From: Flavobacteriaceae bacterium
GTDB taxonomy: Bacteria; Bacteroidota; Bacteroidia; Flavobacteriales; Flavobacteriaceae
Assembly: GCA_030830005.1 (NCBI GenBank)
Contig: JAURNV010000013.1
Coordinates: 1 to 46,368, forward strand
DNA: 46,368 bases
Direction: 5' to 3'
Part shown: piece by piece, positions 35,434 to 45,100 of the stretch
Layout: every line of letters begins with the position of its first letter
Numbering within the stretch: position 1 is the stretch's first letter
Translations under genes and position numbers: made by a program
The notes under the pieces: generated by a model
What the model was told of the DNA's origin: nothing
What the model saw: the letters and a program-made list of their open reading frames with translations, nothing else
Databases searched by the model: none

Positions 35434-36684
35434 ATGAAGTTTTATTATTCCCTAATCCTTTCAGTTTTTTTACTGACATTTTCAAACGCTCAAAAAAAAG
35501 AGCTTAAAGTTTCTCAGAAATTTGTTGACTCTGCTTCCTATGCCGAAGCATTAACATCCTTAGAAGAGGTTGCTCCACTTATTGAAAATGCTGAGGCTAA
35601 ATACGCATCCCACTATTACTATTTACTTGGGGTTTCAAAGCAAGGAACGAAAGCATTTTCCGAAGCTATTGCTGCCTTTGAGATGGCTAGATCTATTGAA
35701 AAAGAAGCTAAGCTTAATAAGTACTCGGTGCTTATCGATGCCAACAGTTCAACGTTGACAAATGACTTAATCAATCAAGCCGTTAGTTTAAATGAAAATG
35801 AACTTTTTATTGAGGCGGCTGAGTTACTTTATTTGGCATACACTTTAGACGAAGCAAACAATGTCGATTATTTGTATTTCGCTGCGTCAAGTGCTGTAAA
35901 TAGTGGTGCTTATGATATAGCTCTTGAGTACTATTTAAAACTGAAGAGTTTAAACTATACTGGTCAGACCAAAATATATTATGCGACTGAAGTTGCCACG
36001 GGAAGTGAGATTGAAGTAGACAAAGCAACCCTTGAGATCTATAAAAAATCTAAAGAGTTTACAAATTTCCGTGAGGATATGTCGCCTTCAAGATTACCCG
36101 AAATTGTTAAAAATATTGCTTTAATACACGTAAGCAAAGGCGATAATGATGCAGCCATGACTTCCGTCAAAGATGCTCGCGCTTTATCACCTAAAGATGT
36201 TGGACTGATTTTAACTGAAGCAGATTTGTACATTAAGCTTGGCGATGAAGCGCGTTTTGCCACATTAATGCAAGAGGCAATAGCACAAGATCCTAATAAC
36301 TCCATTTTGTATTATAATTTAGGCGTTATTAACGGAAATCAAGGGAATAGGGAGGCTTCAATTGGTTACTATAAAAAAGCAATAGAATTAGATCCTAGTT
36401 ACGAACCATCATACCTTAATTTGTCATCAGTTATATTAGAGGGTGAAGCTGCACTTGTGGATAAAATGAATGCTTTGGGCACTTCGGCTGCAGATAACAG
36501 AAAGTATGATGAATTAAAAACAAAACGCGAATCACTCTACTTAGAAGCAGTACCTTATTTGGAACAACTGGTAAAAATCAATCCGACCAATAAAGATGCT
36601 TTAACTACCCTTAAAAATATTTTTGGAACAATTGGCGATACCGCAAACTTTAAAAAATATCGCGACTTGCTTGATGCCATGTAG
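35434..36684 (+). CDS. Exported tetratricopeptide repeat protein downstream of gyrA
   Basis: The 416-residue protein starts with a signal peptide (MKFYYSLILSVFLLTFSNAQ) and then has several TPR-like helical pairs. The clearest is NSILYYNLGVINGNQGNREA followed by SIGYYKKAIELDPSYEPSYLNL (about 288-330); others are more divergent (YYLLGVSKQGTKAFSEAI, NIALIHVSKGDNDAA). It has no enzyme motif. TPR proteins act as scaffolds, so a periplasmic assembly role is likely but not defined. The gyrA-TPR gene pair is common in Flavobacteriia, which suggests co-transcription without a functional link that I can name. Confidence 0.88.
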   Translation: MKFYYSLILSVFLLTFSNAQKKELKVSQKFVDSASYAEALTSLEEVAPLIENAEAKYASHYYYLLGVSKQGTKAFSEAIAAFEMARSIEKEAKLNKYSVLIDANSSTLTNDLINQAVSLNENELFIEAAELLYLAYTLDEANNVDYLYFAASSAVNSGAYDIALEYYLKLKSLNYTGQTKIYYATEVATGSEIEVDKATLEIYKKSKEFTNFREDMSPSRLPEIVKNIALIHVSKGDNDAAMTSVKDARALSPKDVGLILTEADLYIKLGDEARFATLMQEAIAQDPNNSILYYNLGVINGNQGNREASIGYYKKAIELDPSYEPSYLNLSSVILEGEAALVDKMNALGTSAADNRKYDELKTKRESLYLEAVPYLEQLVKINPTNKDALTTLKNIFGTIGDTANFKKYRDLLDAM

Positions 36685-36783
36685 TATGTGTGGTAAAGAA
36701 AGATATTTTGATTTATAAACTTCACTTTATCAAATTCTTTAATGATGCACTTTAGTAGGTGTAGTCATTGTAAGGAAAAGTGG

Positions 36784-36791
36784 TATTTTTG
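36784..36791 (+). promoter_or_regulatory. -7 element for the PgpH-like gene
   Basis: TATTTTTG matches TAnnTTTG exactly, 14 bases before the ATG at 36806. The gap from the TPR gene (36685-36805) shows no strong terminator hairpin. Confidence 0.5.
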
Positions 36792-36805
36792 TTTAAATCA
36801 GTTCT

Positions 36806-38824
36806 ATGTCGCTTTTCTATAGCTATCAATCTGCATTTTACAAAGTACTACTAGGTTTATTCACTTCTGCTGTAGTTGTTTACATGCTTCCTCGAGGGGC
36901 TAGTTTTCAGTATGAAATACAGTCAGGTAAACCATGGCAATATGAAACCTTACTAGCTCCTTATGATTTTCCTATCCTAAAATCTGAGGCAGACTTAAGA
37001 GATGAAAAACAAGTACTTGAGTCTAGAGTTCCACGCTATTTTTCAAAAAACGATGAAGCAAATACTGCTGTATTAGCGGCTTTTGATTTATATGTTGACG
37101 CATTACCAACAACCCCTGAGTTTAATGCCCTTTTAATAAACTGGCGTACGGTTTTAGAACAAATATATTCGTCTGGTGTAATTTCATCCGCTGAGGTTAT
37201 TTCTGCTGATGAAGAAATAGCTGTTATACAAGGAACACGCCAAAAAAAAACACGTATTGATGATTTGTTTACTGAACAGCAGGCCAAACAACTTTTGACT
37301 ACACAATCTGCTATTTTTGGGACAGACGTACTTTCCGAAGAAAGCCTACAATATCTTTTTTCATTAGTTGTTCCAAACATTTTTTATGATGACTTGCTGA
37401 CAACACAATTTCGATCGGAAGCTATTGCTAATATTGTCCCTATTCGAGGGTTGGTAACTAAAGGGACACGAATAATTGCTAAAGGTGAGGTGGTAGAGGG
37501 TGAAAAACTTCAAAAACTACAATCCTTGCAACGTGAGTTTGAGTCACAAACTTGGACGCAATCCAATACTGTATGGATTATTGTGGGGTATTCGTTGCTG
37601 GTTACGATACCAATTGTGCTTTTGTTTGTTTTTTTATGGAGGACACGCCCTTTTGTTTTTGAAAATAATAAACGACTTACATTTTTATGTGTAAATATTT
37701 TGTTGGTCCTCTTTTTTACAAAATTAGCGGTTGACATAAACCCTGAATATGTTTATGCCGTTCCTGTGTGCATATTGCCTTTGCTCATGAGAACATTTTT
37801 CGATACTCGGGTTGCGTTGTTTTCACTACTTATCGCATTATTTCTAATTGCTTTTTTAGTACCCAATAGCTTTGAGTTTGTTTATCTTCAAATCATGGCG
37901 GGGATTTTAGCGTCATTGACTGTAAGTGATTTATATCGTAGGGCAAAGCTTTTTATTTCGTCAGGATTGATAGTTGGTCTATATATGATTTCTTATGTTG
38001 CTTTTACGCTAATACACGATGGCAGCTTGGTACAACTGTCCTATGATGTTCTCCTTTTATTTGTTGTTAATGGAGTAGCTATTCTCTTCGTACAGCCCCT
38101 TATCTATATTTTTGAAAAAGTATTTGGACTAGTGTCAGATGCATCTTTGCTCGAGCTCTCAGATACCAACAGCAAACTCTTACGCGAATTAGCTGACAAG
38201 GCTCCAGGAACATTTCAGCATTCTTTACAAGTGGCTAATATTGCCGAGGCAGCTGCTAACGCTATCGGTGGTAACACCTTGCTAACCCGTGTGGGTGCAC
38301 TATATCACGATATAGGAAAAATGAAGAACCCTGTTTTCTTTGGCGAAAATCAAGCTTCATATAGTCCACATGATGAATTGGAACCTGAAATAAGTGCTAA
38401 AATTATTATTGAACATGTGCTAAATGGCATTACTCTTGGTCGTAAGGCTAAACTTCCGGACAGAGTTATTGACTTTATTCGCACACATCACGGTACTACA
38501 ACCGTATTGTATTTTCTTCAATCGGCGCAACAAAATAATCCCGATGTAGATGTAGAGCGCTTTCAATATCCTGGTCCAAAGCCTTTTTCCAAAGAAACGG
38601 CAATTGTAATGATCGCAGATGGGGTAGAAGCTGCCTCAAAAAGCCTTAAAGAACCCACTGCGGAGTCTATAATTGCTTTTGTGGATAAAATCGTTCAGCG
38701 ATTAATGGATGAAAAGCAATTTTTGGAAGCCAATATTACCCTTCGGGAAATCGAAACAGTCAAAAAAGTACTGATTGATAAACTCATCAGCAGCTATCAT
38801 CTCAGGGTAGCATATCCAGAGTAA
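36806..38824 (+). CDS. 7TM-HD phosphohydrolase, PgpH-like (probable c-di-AMP phosphodiesterase)
   Basis: The 672-residue protein begins with one membrane helix, followed by an extracytoplasmic domain (about 45-250), then a bundle of hydrophobic helices (about 255-440), and ends in a cytoplasmic HD domain. The HD signature is HSLQVANIAEAAA and, near residue 500, YHDIGKMKNP, with THHGTTTVLYF further on. This domain order is that of 7TMR-HD proteins such as Listeria PgpH, which hydrolyse c-di-AMP to pApA. Substrate assignment is by family. The DHH enzyme at 7126 could act on the product. Both ends are monocistronic; tRNA genes follow in the opposite direction. Confidence 0.9.
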   Translation: MSLFYSYQSAFYKVLLGLFTSAVVVYMLPRGASFQYEIQSGKPWQYETLLAPYDFPILKSEADLRDEKQVLESRVPRYFSKNDEANTAVLAAFDLYVDALPTTPEFNALLINWRTVLEQIYSSGVISSAEVISADEEIAVIQGTRQKKTRIDDLFTEQQAKQLLTTQSAIFGTDVLSEESLQYLFSLVVPNIFYDDLLTTQFRSEAIANIVPIRGLVTKGTRIIAKGEVVEGEKLQKLQSLQREFESQTWTQSNTVWIIVGYSLLVTIPIVLLFVFLWRTRPFVFENNKRLTFLCVNILLVLFFTKLAVDINPEYVYAVPVCILPLLMRTFFDTRVALFSLLIALFLIAFLVPNSFEFVYLQIMAGILASLTVSDLYRRAKLFISSGLIVGLYMISYVAFTLIHDGSLVQLSYDVLLLFVVNGVAILFVQPLIYIFEKVFGLVSDASLLELSDTNSKLLRELADKAPGTFQHSLQVANIAEAAANAIGGNTLLTRVGALYHDIGKMKNPVFFGENQASYSPHDELEPEISAKIIIEHVLNGITLGRKAKLPDRVIDFIRTHHGTTTVLYFLQSAQQNNPDVDVERFQYPGPKPFSKETAIVMIADGVEAASKSLKEPTAESIIAFVDKIVQRLMDEKQFLEANITLREIETVKKVLIDKLISSYHLRVAYPE

Positions 38825-38880
38825 TGACAAGTTTTAGGGTATAAGTGACCTAGTAAGAAGTATTGAAACCAAGTTTTTTA

Positions 38881-38917
38881 TAAAAAAATAAACCCACAAC
38901 TTTAGGGATTGTGGGGT
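38881..38917 (-). terminator. Rho-independent terminator of the tRNA unit
   Basis: On the minus strand, seven complementary bases (38909-38915 with 38893-38899, CCCACAA and TTGTGGG) enclose a nine-base loop and are followed by TTTATTTTTTT. This is a classical intrinsic terminator just after tRNA-Arg. On the plus strand there is no T-run after the hairpin, so it is not expected to stop the PgpH-like gene's transcript. Confidence 0.8.
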
Positions 38918-38924
38918 AGACTTG

Positions 38925-38998
38925 TGATCGCGACAGGATTCGAACCTGTGACCGTCTGCTTAGAAGGCAGATGCTCTATCCAGCTGAGCTACGCGACC
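38925..38998 (-). tRNA. tRNA-Arg (anticodon TCT)
   Basis: The minus strand folds into a full cloverleaf: acceptor GGTCGCG with CGCGATC (one G-U), D arm GCTCAGCTGGATAGAGC, anticodon loop CTTCTAA with TCT reading AGA codons, and T arm ACAGGTTCGAATCCTGT. Length is 74 with discriminator A. The CCA end is not encoded (ACA follows). Confidence 0.95.
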
Positions 38999-39107
38999 GA
39001 TATTTATTCACTCATTAGGGTCAAAATGTGCGATTGGAAATTGGAATGCGCTAGCACAGCTGAACTCTGATTTGCCGATAGACATTTCGCGACCTAAAAA
39101 AAGGATG

Positions 39108-39191
39108 CGGAGAGACTGGGATTCGAACCCAGGCAACACTTTCGCGTTGACAGATTAGCAATCTGCTCCATTACCACTCTGGCACCTCTCC
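39108..39191 (-). tRNA. tRNA-Ser (anticodon GCT)
   Basis: The minus strand gives an acceptor of GGAGAGG with TCTCTCC, anticodon loop TTGCTAA (GCT, reading AGC/AGU), a long variable arm CAACGCGAAAGTGTTG typical of class II serine tRNAs, and T arm TGGGTTCGAATCCCA. Length is 84 with discriminator G; CCA is not encoded. It precedes tRNA-Arg by 109 bases and probably shares its transcript and terminator. Confidence 0.95.
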
Positions 39192-39300
39192 AATTTTAAC
39201 TCCAAAGAGTGGGCAAAAATAAGCTTTCAAATGCAATCCGCCAACAAATAATTACGTAGGGTAAAATTTGTATTTTTTGAAGTATAGCTAAAAAATATAA

Positions 39301-40392
39301 TTATGATAAATCCATATCCTTTGTTAAAGCACGAACAAGCCTATTGTCGTTAAAAAACTCACTTAAAACAACTTTTAAAACAGTATAGAATGGAACAGCC
39401 AAAAGCATTCCTAAAGGTCCTGCTAGTAATCCTGCCAATATGATAATTAAAAAGATTTCTAGGGGATGTGATTTGACACTATTAGAAAAAATAATCGGCT
39501 GTGAAAAGAAATTGTCTATAAGTTGACCAATGATGAATCCAATAAGCACATAAATAGTTTTAGGGACGATAACTGTAGCCACATCTGCGCCAAGATTACT
39601 TGTCATGGTCAACACCACCATAAATAGTCCGCCTACTAATGGACCAATGTAGGGGATGATATTAAAAAGCGCACATATGAGCCCAATAGTCAAAGCATTT
39701 GGAATACCAAAAAGGAGCAATACCCCCGAATAAAACAAAAATAAAATGGTAATTTGAAGAAGAATTCCATTAAAATACCTAGAAAGTAACGTAACTATTC
39801 TTGTAAATGAGCGTTCTATTCGTTCTTTTTTGTCAACAGCAAAAACGATTAGAATACTTTTTAGCAGTAGTGAACTATCTTTTAGAAGGAAAAAACTAAT
39901 AAATAACACAGAAAATAATGCAATAGTAAATCCTCCAAGAAAGCCCAAAAAACCGTTAATAAAATTGGGTAAAAAGGTAAAATCTACTTTGGAAAATAAG
40001 GAGGTAATGCGTTCTGTCAAATTGACATCATATTTGCTGAAATAAAGTTCCAAATCCGAAACAAGTATAAGTAAGTCTGCTTCCCATTGGTCAATTTGCA
40101 ATAGCGATAAGTTTTGTGCTTGTGTTGCAATAACAGGGACAATCAGCGAGCCCAGTCCAAATAGAAGCAACAATAAAAATAAAAGCGTTGTTAAAGTAGC
40201 TAAAGTGTTTTTAAACTTCAGACGACGCATTAATAACCCTTTTAAAGGTTGCCCAATTAGGGAAACTACAACGGCTAAAAACACATATCCCAATAATGAT
40301 TTCGCCATTACGAGAAGCTGGAAAAGGGCGATTAGTCCAATAATGATTAAAAAAGCCTGTACAATTCCTCGCGTTAGTGTGTTTGCATTCAT
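39301..40392 (-). CDS. AI-2E family membrane transporter (permease)
   Basis: This 363-residue protein has about seven or eight hydrophobic helices and the family patterns LIGQPLKGLLMRR, FLGGFTIALFSVLFISFFLL, IPNALTIGLICALFNIIPYIGPLVGG and FSNSVKSHPLEIFLIIILAGLLAGPLGMLLAVP. The last two blocks are diagnostic of the AI-2E (TqsA/YdiK) group. Members are named for export of the quorum signal AI-2, but several are Na+/H+ antiporters or have unknown substrates, so no substrate is claimed. It lies 19 bases after rsmE. A TAATTTAG element four bases before its ATG may give separate transcription. Confidence 0.92.
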   Translation of the reverse strand: MNANTLTRGIVQAFLIIIGLIALFQLLVMAKSLLGYVFLAVVVSLIGQPLKGLLMRRLKFKNTLATLTTLLFLLLLLFGLGSLIVPVIATQAQNLSLLQIDQWEADLLILVSDLELYFSKYDVNLTERITSLFSKVDFTFLPNFINGFLGFLGGFTIALFSVLFISFFLLKDSSLLLKSILIVFAVDKKERIERSFTRIVTLLSRYFNGILLQITILFLFYSGVLLLFGIPNALTIGLICALFNIIPYIGPLVGGLFMVVLTMTSNLGADVATVIVPKTIYVLIGFIIGQLIDNFFSQPIIFSNSVKSHPLEIFLIIILAGLLAGPLGMLLAVPFYTVLKVVLSEFFNDNRLVRALTKDMDLS

Positions 40393-40396
40393 AGTT

Positions 40397-40404
40397 CTAA
40401 ATTA
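40397..40404 (-). promoter_or_regulatory. Near-consensus -7 element for the AI-2E gene
   Basis: TAATTTAG on the minus strand is one base off TAnnTTTG and ends four bases before the ATG at 40392. A TTG at 40424-40426, 19 bases upstream, could serve as the -33 element; it lies inside the end of rsmE. Confidence 0.35.
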
Positions 40405-40411
40405 CAGATTT

Positions 40412-41113
40412 TTATTGGGCGTGCAATAGTATAGTTGTATGAAGAGCAATTAGGGCTGCTGTTTCGGTACGCAGTCGGTTTTCACCTAGATGTACAGCTT
40501 GGATATTATGTTTTAACGCCCACCTAATTTCTTCATTTGTAAAATCGCCTTCAGGTCCAATGAGTATGCAAACATTGCGCTGATGGCTAATTGCCTTTAT
40601 TAAGGGTTCTTTATCACCATTTTCACAATGAGCAATGCAACTCAAAGGCGCTTTTGTTTTTAAATTCTCTAGAGGAGTCAGGGGATCTAAAATTGGCATG
40701 TAAGCACCTAATGATTGTTTAAGTGCGGAACTAATAATTTTATTACAACGCTCAATTTTTAAATGTTTACGCTCACTCCTCGAGCAAAGAATTGGTGTAA
40801 TTCGATGTATACCAAGTTCTGTGGCTTTTTCTAAAAACCATTCAAATCTATCTAGGTTTTTTGTTGGCGCTATGGCTATGTGAACTTGACTTACAGGTGG
40901 TTCTATGCACTCTTCTTTGGTGATATTCACTGCACATTGTTTTGTGCTTAAAACCTCTAAATTTCCCCAAAACAAAGTTCCTTTTCCATTTGTAAGGCGT
41001 AAGGTTTCACCAGAACGCTTTCGTAGAACACGAGCAATATGTTTGCTTTCATGTTCATTAAAAACATAATTGCTAGCGTCAGTTTCAAGATCAGGTGTAT
41101 AGAATTGTTGCAT
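40412..41113 (-). CDS. rsmE: 16S rRNA (uracil(1498)-N3)-methyltransferase RsmE
   Basis: RsmE methylates N3 of U1498 in 16S rRNA. The 233-residue protein has an N-terminal PUA-like domain (NEHESKHIARVLRKRSGETL) and a C-terminal SPOUT (knotted) methyltransferase domain with PTKNLDRFEWFLEKATELG, ILIGPEGDFTNEEI and the conserved end LGENRLRTETAALIALH. Length is usual. The start overlaps the tsaD stop by one base (TAATG). Confidence 0.95.
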   Translation of the reverse strand: MQQFYTPDLETDASNYVFNEHESKHIARVLRKRSGETLRLTNGKGTLFWGNLEVLSTKQCAVNITKEECIEPPVSQVHIAIAPTKNLDRFEWFLEKATELGIHRITPILCSRSERKHLKIERCNKIISSALKQSLGAYMPILDPLTPLENLKTKAPLSCIAHCENGDKEPLIKAISHQRNVCILIGPEGDFTNEEIRWALKHNIQAVHLGENRLRTETAALIALHTTILLHAQ

Positions 41114-42108
41114 TAGATTGATATTCTGGCTTTTGGTTCACTTGTCAACAAGGAGCTTTTACCATCTTTTAACTTTAAATGTCCTGCTATGGCAATCATT
41201 GCGGCATTGTCAGTAGTGTAGGGTAATGGTGGTAAATAAACGGCTATGTTTATCTGTTCGAGAGCTTGTCTAAGTCCACTATTTGCAGACACACCCCCAC
41301 CTAAAACCAGTTGTTGTAATCCTGTCTCAGAAATTGCTTTTTTAACTTTATTTGTCAAAATTTCGATTATTGAATTTTGTATGGAAGCACACAAATCATA
41401 GAGATTTTCTTCAATGAAATTTTTGTTTTTGTCTTGCTCTTGACGCAAAAAATATAACACACTTGTTTTTAGTCCACTAAAGCTAAAGTCTAAGCCATCA
41501 ACATTTGGTTTTCCAAACGAAAAGCGTGGTTGTCCTTTTTTTGCATAGCGATCCATTATTGGTCCAGCAGGGTAGGGCAAGCCTAACATTTTACCGGTTT
41601 TATCAAAAGCTTCTCCAGCCGCATCATCTTTAGTCTCACCCAAAATAGTGAATGATGATGAATTTTCAACCCGAACAAGTTGTGTATGTCCGCCCGAAAC
41701 AGTCAACCCTAAAAAGGGAAAGGAGGGAGTTGGGTATTCATCATCTATAAAGTGTACCAAAAGATGTGCCTGCATGTGATGCACAGCAATTAAAGGAATG
41801 TTTAGTGCTAAAGAAAGGGATTTTGCAAAAGCATTTCCCACCAGCAAAGAACCTAAAAGTCCTGGCCCTTGTGTATAAGCAACTGCAGTTAGGTCATTTT
41901 TATCGATATTTGCTTTTGATAGCGCAGCTTCGACAACAGGAATAATTCGTTGCACATGTGCTCTTGATGCCAACTCTGGGATTACACCCCCATGTGTTTG
42001 ATGTTCAAGTTGTTGTGCAACCACATTGGCATGCAGTTTGCCATCAATAAGAACGGCTGCTGCGGTGTCGTCACATGAGGTTTCAATTCCTAAAATAATT
42101 GTTGCCAC
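41113..42108 (-). CDS. tsaD: tRNA N6-adenosine threonylcarbamoyltransferase TsaD
   Basis: TsaD attaches threonylcarbamoyl to A37 of tRNAs reading ANN codons, including the tRNA-Arg(TCT) and tRNA-Ser(GCT) encoded nearby. The 331-residue protein opens with ILGIETSCDDTAAAVL, has the metal-binding HMQAHLLVHF (H111 and H115 pattern), GLTVSGGHTQLV, and VLGGGVSANSGLR with the ASKHA fold. It starts at GTG (42106-42108); the family N-terminus begins here, and a full promoter lies 18 bases upstream. It forms a unit with rsmE and probably the AI-2E gene. Confidence 0.97.
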   Translation of the reverse strand: MATIILGIETSCDDTAAAVLIDGKLHANVVAQQLEHQTHGGVIPELASRAHVQRIIPVVEAALSKANIDKNDLTAVAYTQGPGLLGSLLVGNAFAKSLSLALNIPLIAVHHMQAHLLVHFIDDEYPTPSFPFLGLTVSGGHTQLVRVENSSSFTILGETKDDAAGEAFDKTGKMLGLPYPAGPIMDRYAKKGQPRFSFGKPNVDGLDFSFSGLKTSVLYFLRQEQDKNKNFIEENLYDLCASIQNSIIEILTNKVKKAISETGLQQLVLGGGVSANSGLRQALEQINIAVYLPPLPYTTDNAAMIAIAGHLKLKDGKSSLLTSEPKARISI

Positions 42109-42126
42109 GAGATAATGTTATTTGTA

Positions 42127-42158
42127 CAAAATTAAGATATTGAATCATAACCCTTCAA
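42127..42158 (-). promoter_or_regulatory. Promoter of tsaD-rsmE (TTG-N21-TAATTTTG)
   Basis: On the minus strand TTG (42156-42158) and TAATTTTG (42127-42134) are spaced by 21 bases, a full match to the -33/-7 consensus. The -33 part lies within the first codons of the divergent tamB gene, so the two genes share regulatory DNA. Confidence 0.65.
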
Positions 42159-45100
42159 GACTTCGAAAAATCAAACGAATATTTATTATAATCTTCGTCT
42201 TTTTGTTGTTGTTTACAGGGGCACTATTACTCCCATTTACCCAGACGTTTATCGGCCAACGTTTAACTTCAGCTTTATCAGAACGCTTTGAAACAAATGT
42301 ATCCATCCACAACATTAAAGTATCCCCTTTTGGATTTGCAATTCTAAAAGATATTTTAGCTGTTGACCATAAAAGTGATACCCTAATCTACGTAGGTTAT
42401 GCGCGCACAAATGTTTTAGAAATTAATAAAATTATTCAGGGCGATAACAATTTGGGAGATGTAATTCTTCGAAACGTAGACATAAATGTGGTGACCTATA
42501 AAGGGGAGGATACTTCAAATATGAACACTTTTTTTAAAAAATTTGAAAGTCCTAGTACACCCAAAAAATCAGCTACTAGGGTTTATATTTCATCAGTAAG
42601 TTTAACTGATGTAAATGTTCATATTGAAAATCAAAATAAGCCACAAAGAAAAAATTTGAGGTTTACAGATATCGCTGCGGTGCTGAAAAATTTTAAAATT
42701 GAGCAAGATATCATTCAATCTGATATTATATCGCTAGAAACAAAAACGAATGTCGGAGACAGATACTTTACGTCTATATCAGGTGCTTATGCTTTATCAC
42801 CTACTCAAATGCTTTTATCAAACTCAACAATTAAAACACCACTAAGTACTATGGACATTAGTGTTGCTCTAAATTATCCTAAGGACGGTTTAAAATCTTT
42901 TGTAGATAGTGTGCAATTTGACGTTCAAGTAAAAGAGGGAATCTTCGGTGCATCGGAGCTGAATGACATTATTCCAGGATGGCCTATGACTGCCTCGTCT
43001 TTTAGGGGAAGTGTCTTTGGAACTTTCCAAGATTTTTCTTTTATCAATACGTCGTTAGATTTTGATAAAACGCAAATAGATTTTTCCTTTCAGACTAAAG
43101 ACTTGTTCGATGAAAAGAAACGAAAACTAATTGGAGCATTCAGCTTAAATTCATCTGATTTGTCTGAAGTAATTGATGGGAGTTCTTTTCTTAAGGAAAG
43201 AAATTTTTTTGATGCATTAGGATTATTACAAGGGAAATGTGATGTCGAATTAGATAAAAACAAGTTGCTGCTCGATTTGCAAATGGAAACCTCTTTAGGA
43301 GCAATTGATATAAAAGCTTCCTACGATAATTCGGTTAAAAAACCTTCTTATACAGCCAAACTTTATTCGGAATCTTTTGATGTTGGTGCTTTAACTAGAA
43401 TTCCTACACTTGGCAATTCTGGACTTAATTTAGCTCTAAGCGGAAAGGGGATAGATATAAATAAAGTAGCAGCAGAAGCTAGTGGCGAACTCATTAACTT
43501 TGAGTATCGTGATTATGTATATGATCGTGTTAATCTTGAAGGGAGCTTAACTTCCGAAAAATTTGATGGGAAAATGATTATTGAAGATAATGCTCTCGAT
43601 TTGGACTTATTAGGGCAATTAGACTTTGCCTCAGAAATTCGAAATTTTTCTTTCACAACAAACATTAATAAAGCTGATTTTTCTGCGTTGGGGTGGGTTC
43701 CAAGTACTGCAAAAGGTGTTTTTTCCGGATCGGTTGATCTTGCCCTTCAAGGAAATTCTATTGATGAACTAATAGGGGATTTATATATTGATAAAGGCAA
43801 ACTCACAACTCCTAATAATACATACTCATTTTCTTCTCTTGCCGCCCAATCTAGGTTATCCAATAATATCCGTCTAATCAATCTTTCTTCAGAAGATATA
43901 GCAACTGGACTGCTGTTTGGAACCTTTAATCCTTCTGAGCTATTGCCATTGCTTCAAAATGCAATTGGTAGCCAATTCAAAAACTTTATCCCACACCCAA
44001 TTTCGCCTAATCAATATGTTGATTTTAATTTTAATATTAGAAGTAAAATTGCCTCAGCAATTTTTGGGGAAATGCTGTCTTTAGATGATAATACATTTAT
44101 TAAAGGGAAAGTCAACCCTGACAAAAAGCTTTTTAAACTGACTATTAAGTCTCCAAATCTTAGGGCTTTCAAAACAGAATTTAATACTGTTGAGCTACAG
44201 ATTGACACACAGAATCCGTTGTATCATTCCTTTGTTTCTGTAGATGGATTAAAAAACGAACGTGTTTCATTGGAGCAATTGAACTGGATAAATTCAAAAG
44301 TAAACGACAAGCTCTATGGGCATTTAGAGTTCATCTCTTCTGCCAAATTACAGCAGCTAAATCAATTCAACACATCATTTACAATTGATGATAAAGAACA
44401 AGCGGTTTTAGAAATTCAAAATGCTGATTTTTATTTTAATGATAAGCGTTGGTTTATTGATACAAATGATAGTTTACCAACACTTATTGCTAAAAACACA
44501 AAGGAATTTACTTTATCTGATTTTGTAATTAAGACCGATGATTCAAGTATTTCGGCGAACGCTAAACAAAACGGTGAGAATTCTTTTTCTTTGGATTTAA
44601 TCTTTGAGAAAGTTGCCTTAAATGACTTTTTATCGAACGAAAAAAATAAATGGGAGGGTGTGATTGATGGCTTTATGAATTTGCAGCAGTCGTCAATGCA
44701 ATATGGGGGAAACTCTAGTCTGAAGGTAGAGAATCTAATTTTAAATAATGCTTCTCTTGGAGATGCCTACCTTACTCTGAGGTCTCAAGAAGACCAAAGT
44801 GATTATCAATTAGCTTTTCGAATTGAAGAAGAAGAGGAAGATGTAGTAGCAGCCCATGGAACTATAGGATTTAAAAACTTTAAACCCGAACTCAACATTA
44901 CTGCAAATTTTATAAACTATAACCTGTCGGTTTTAGAGGGACTAACTGATGAAGTTTTAAATCCTTTTAAAGGGTTAGCAAATGGAACAATAGACATTAA
45001 CACTACAGCGGGGAATTTTTATCCAAGCGGCACTTTATATGTTGACCAACTGACGTTAGGTGTTCCGTATTTAAATACAACATATCAATTTGATAAAACA

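Noticed and set aside
36706-36740. TTTGAT...ATCAAA inverted repeat after the TPR gene as a terminator
   Set aside because: A six-base AT-rich stem with a 16-base loop and no T-run; not convincing.
38925-39191. tRNA pair as the attachment site of a mobile element
   Set aside because: No integrase, no direct repeat of a tRNA 3' end and no foreign genes lie nearby; both sides are core genes.
43991-44220. 65-residue minus-strand ORF inside tamB
   Set aside because: It lies fully inside the open tamB frame and has no promoter or family features; a shadow frame.
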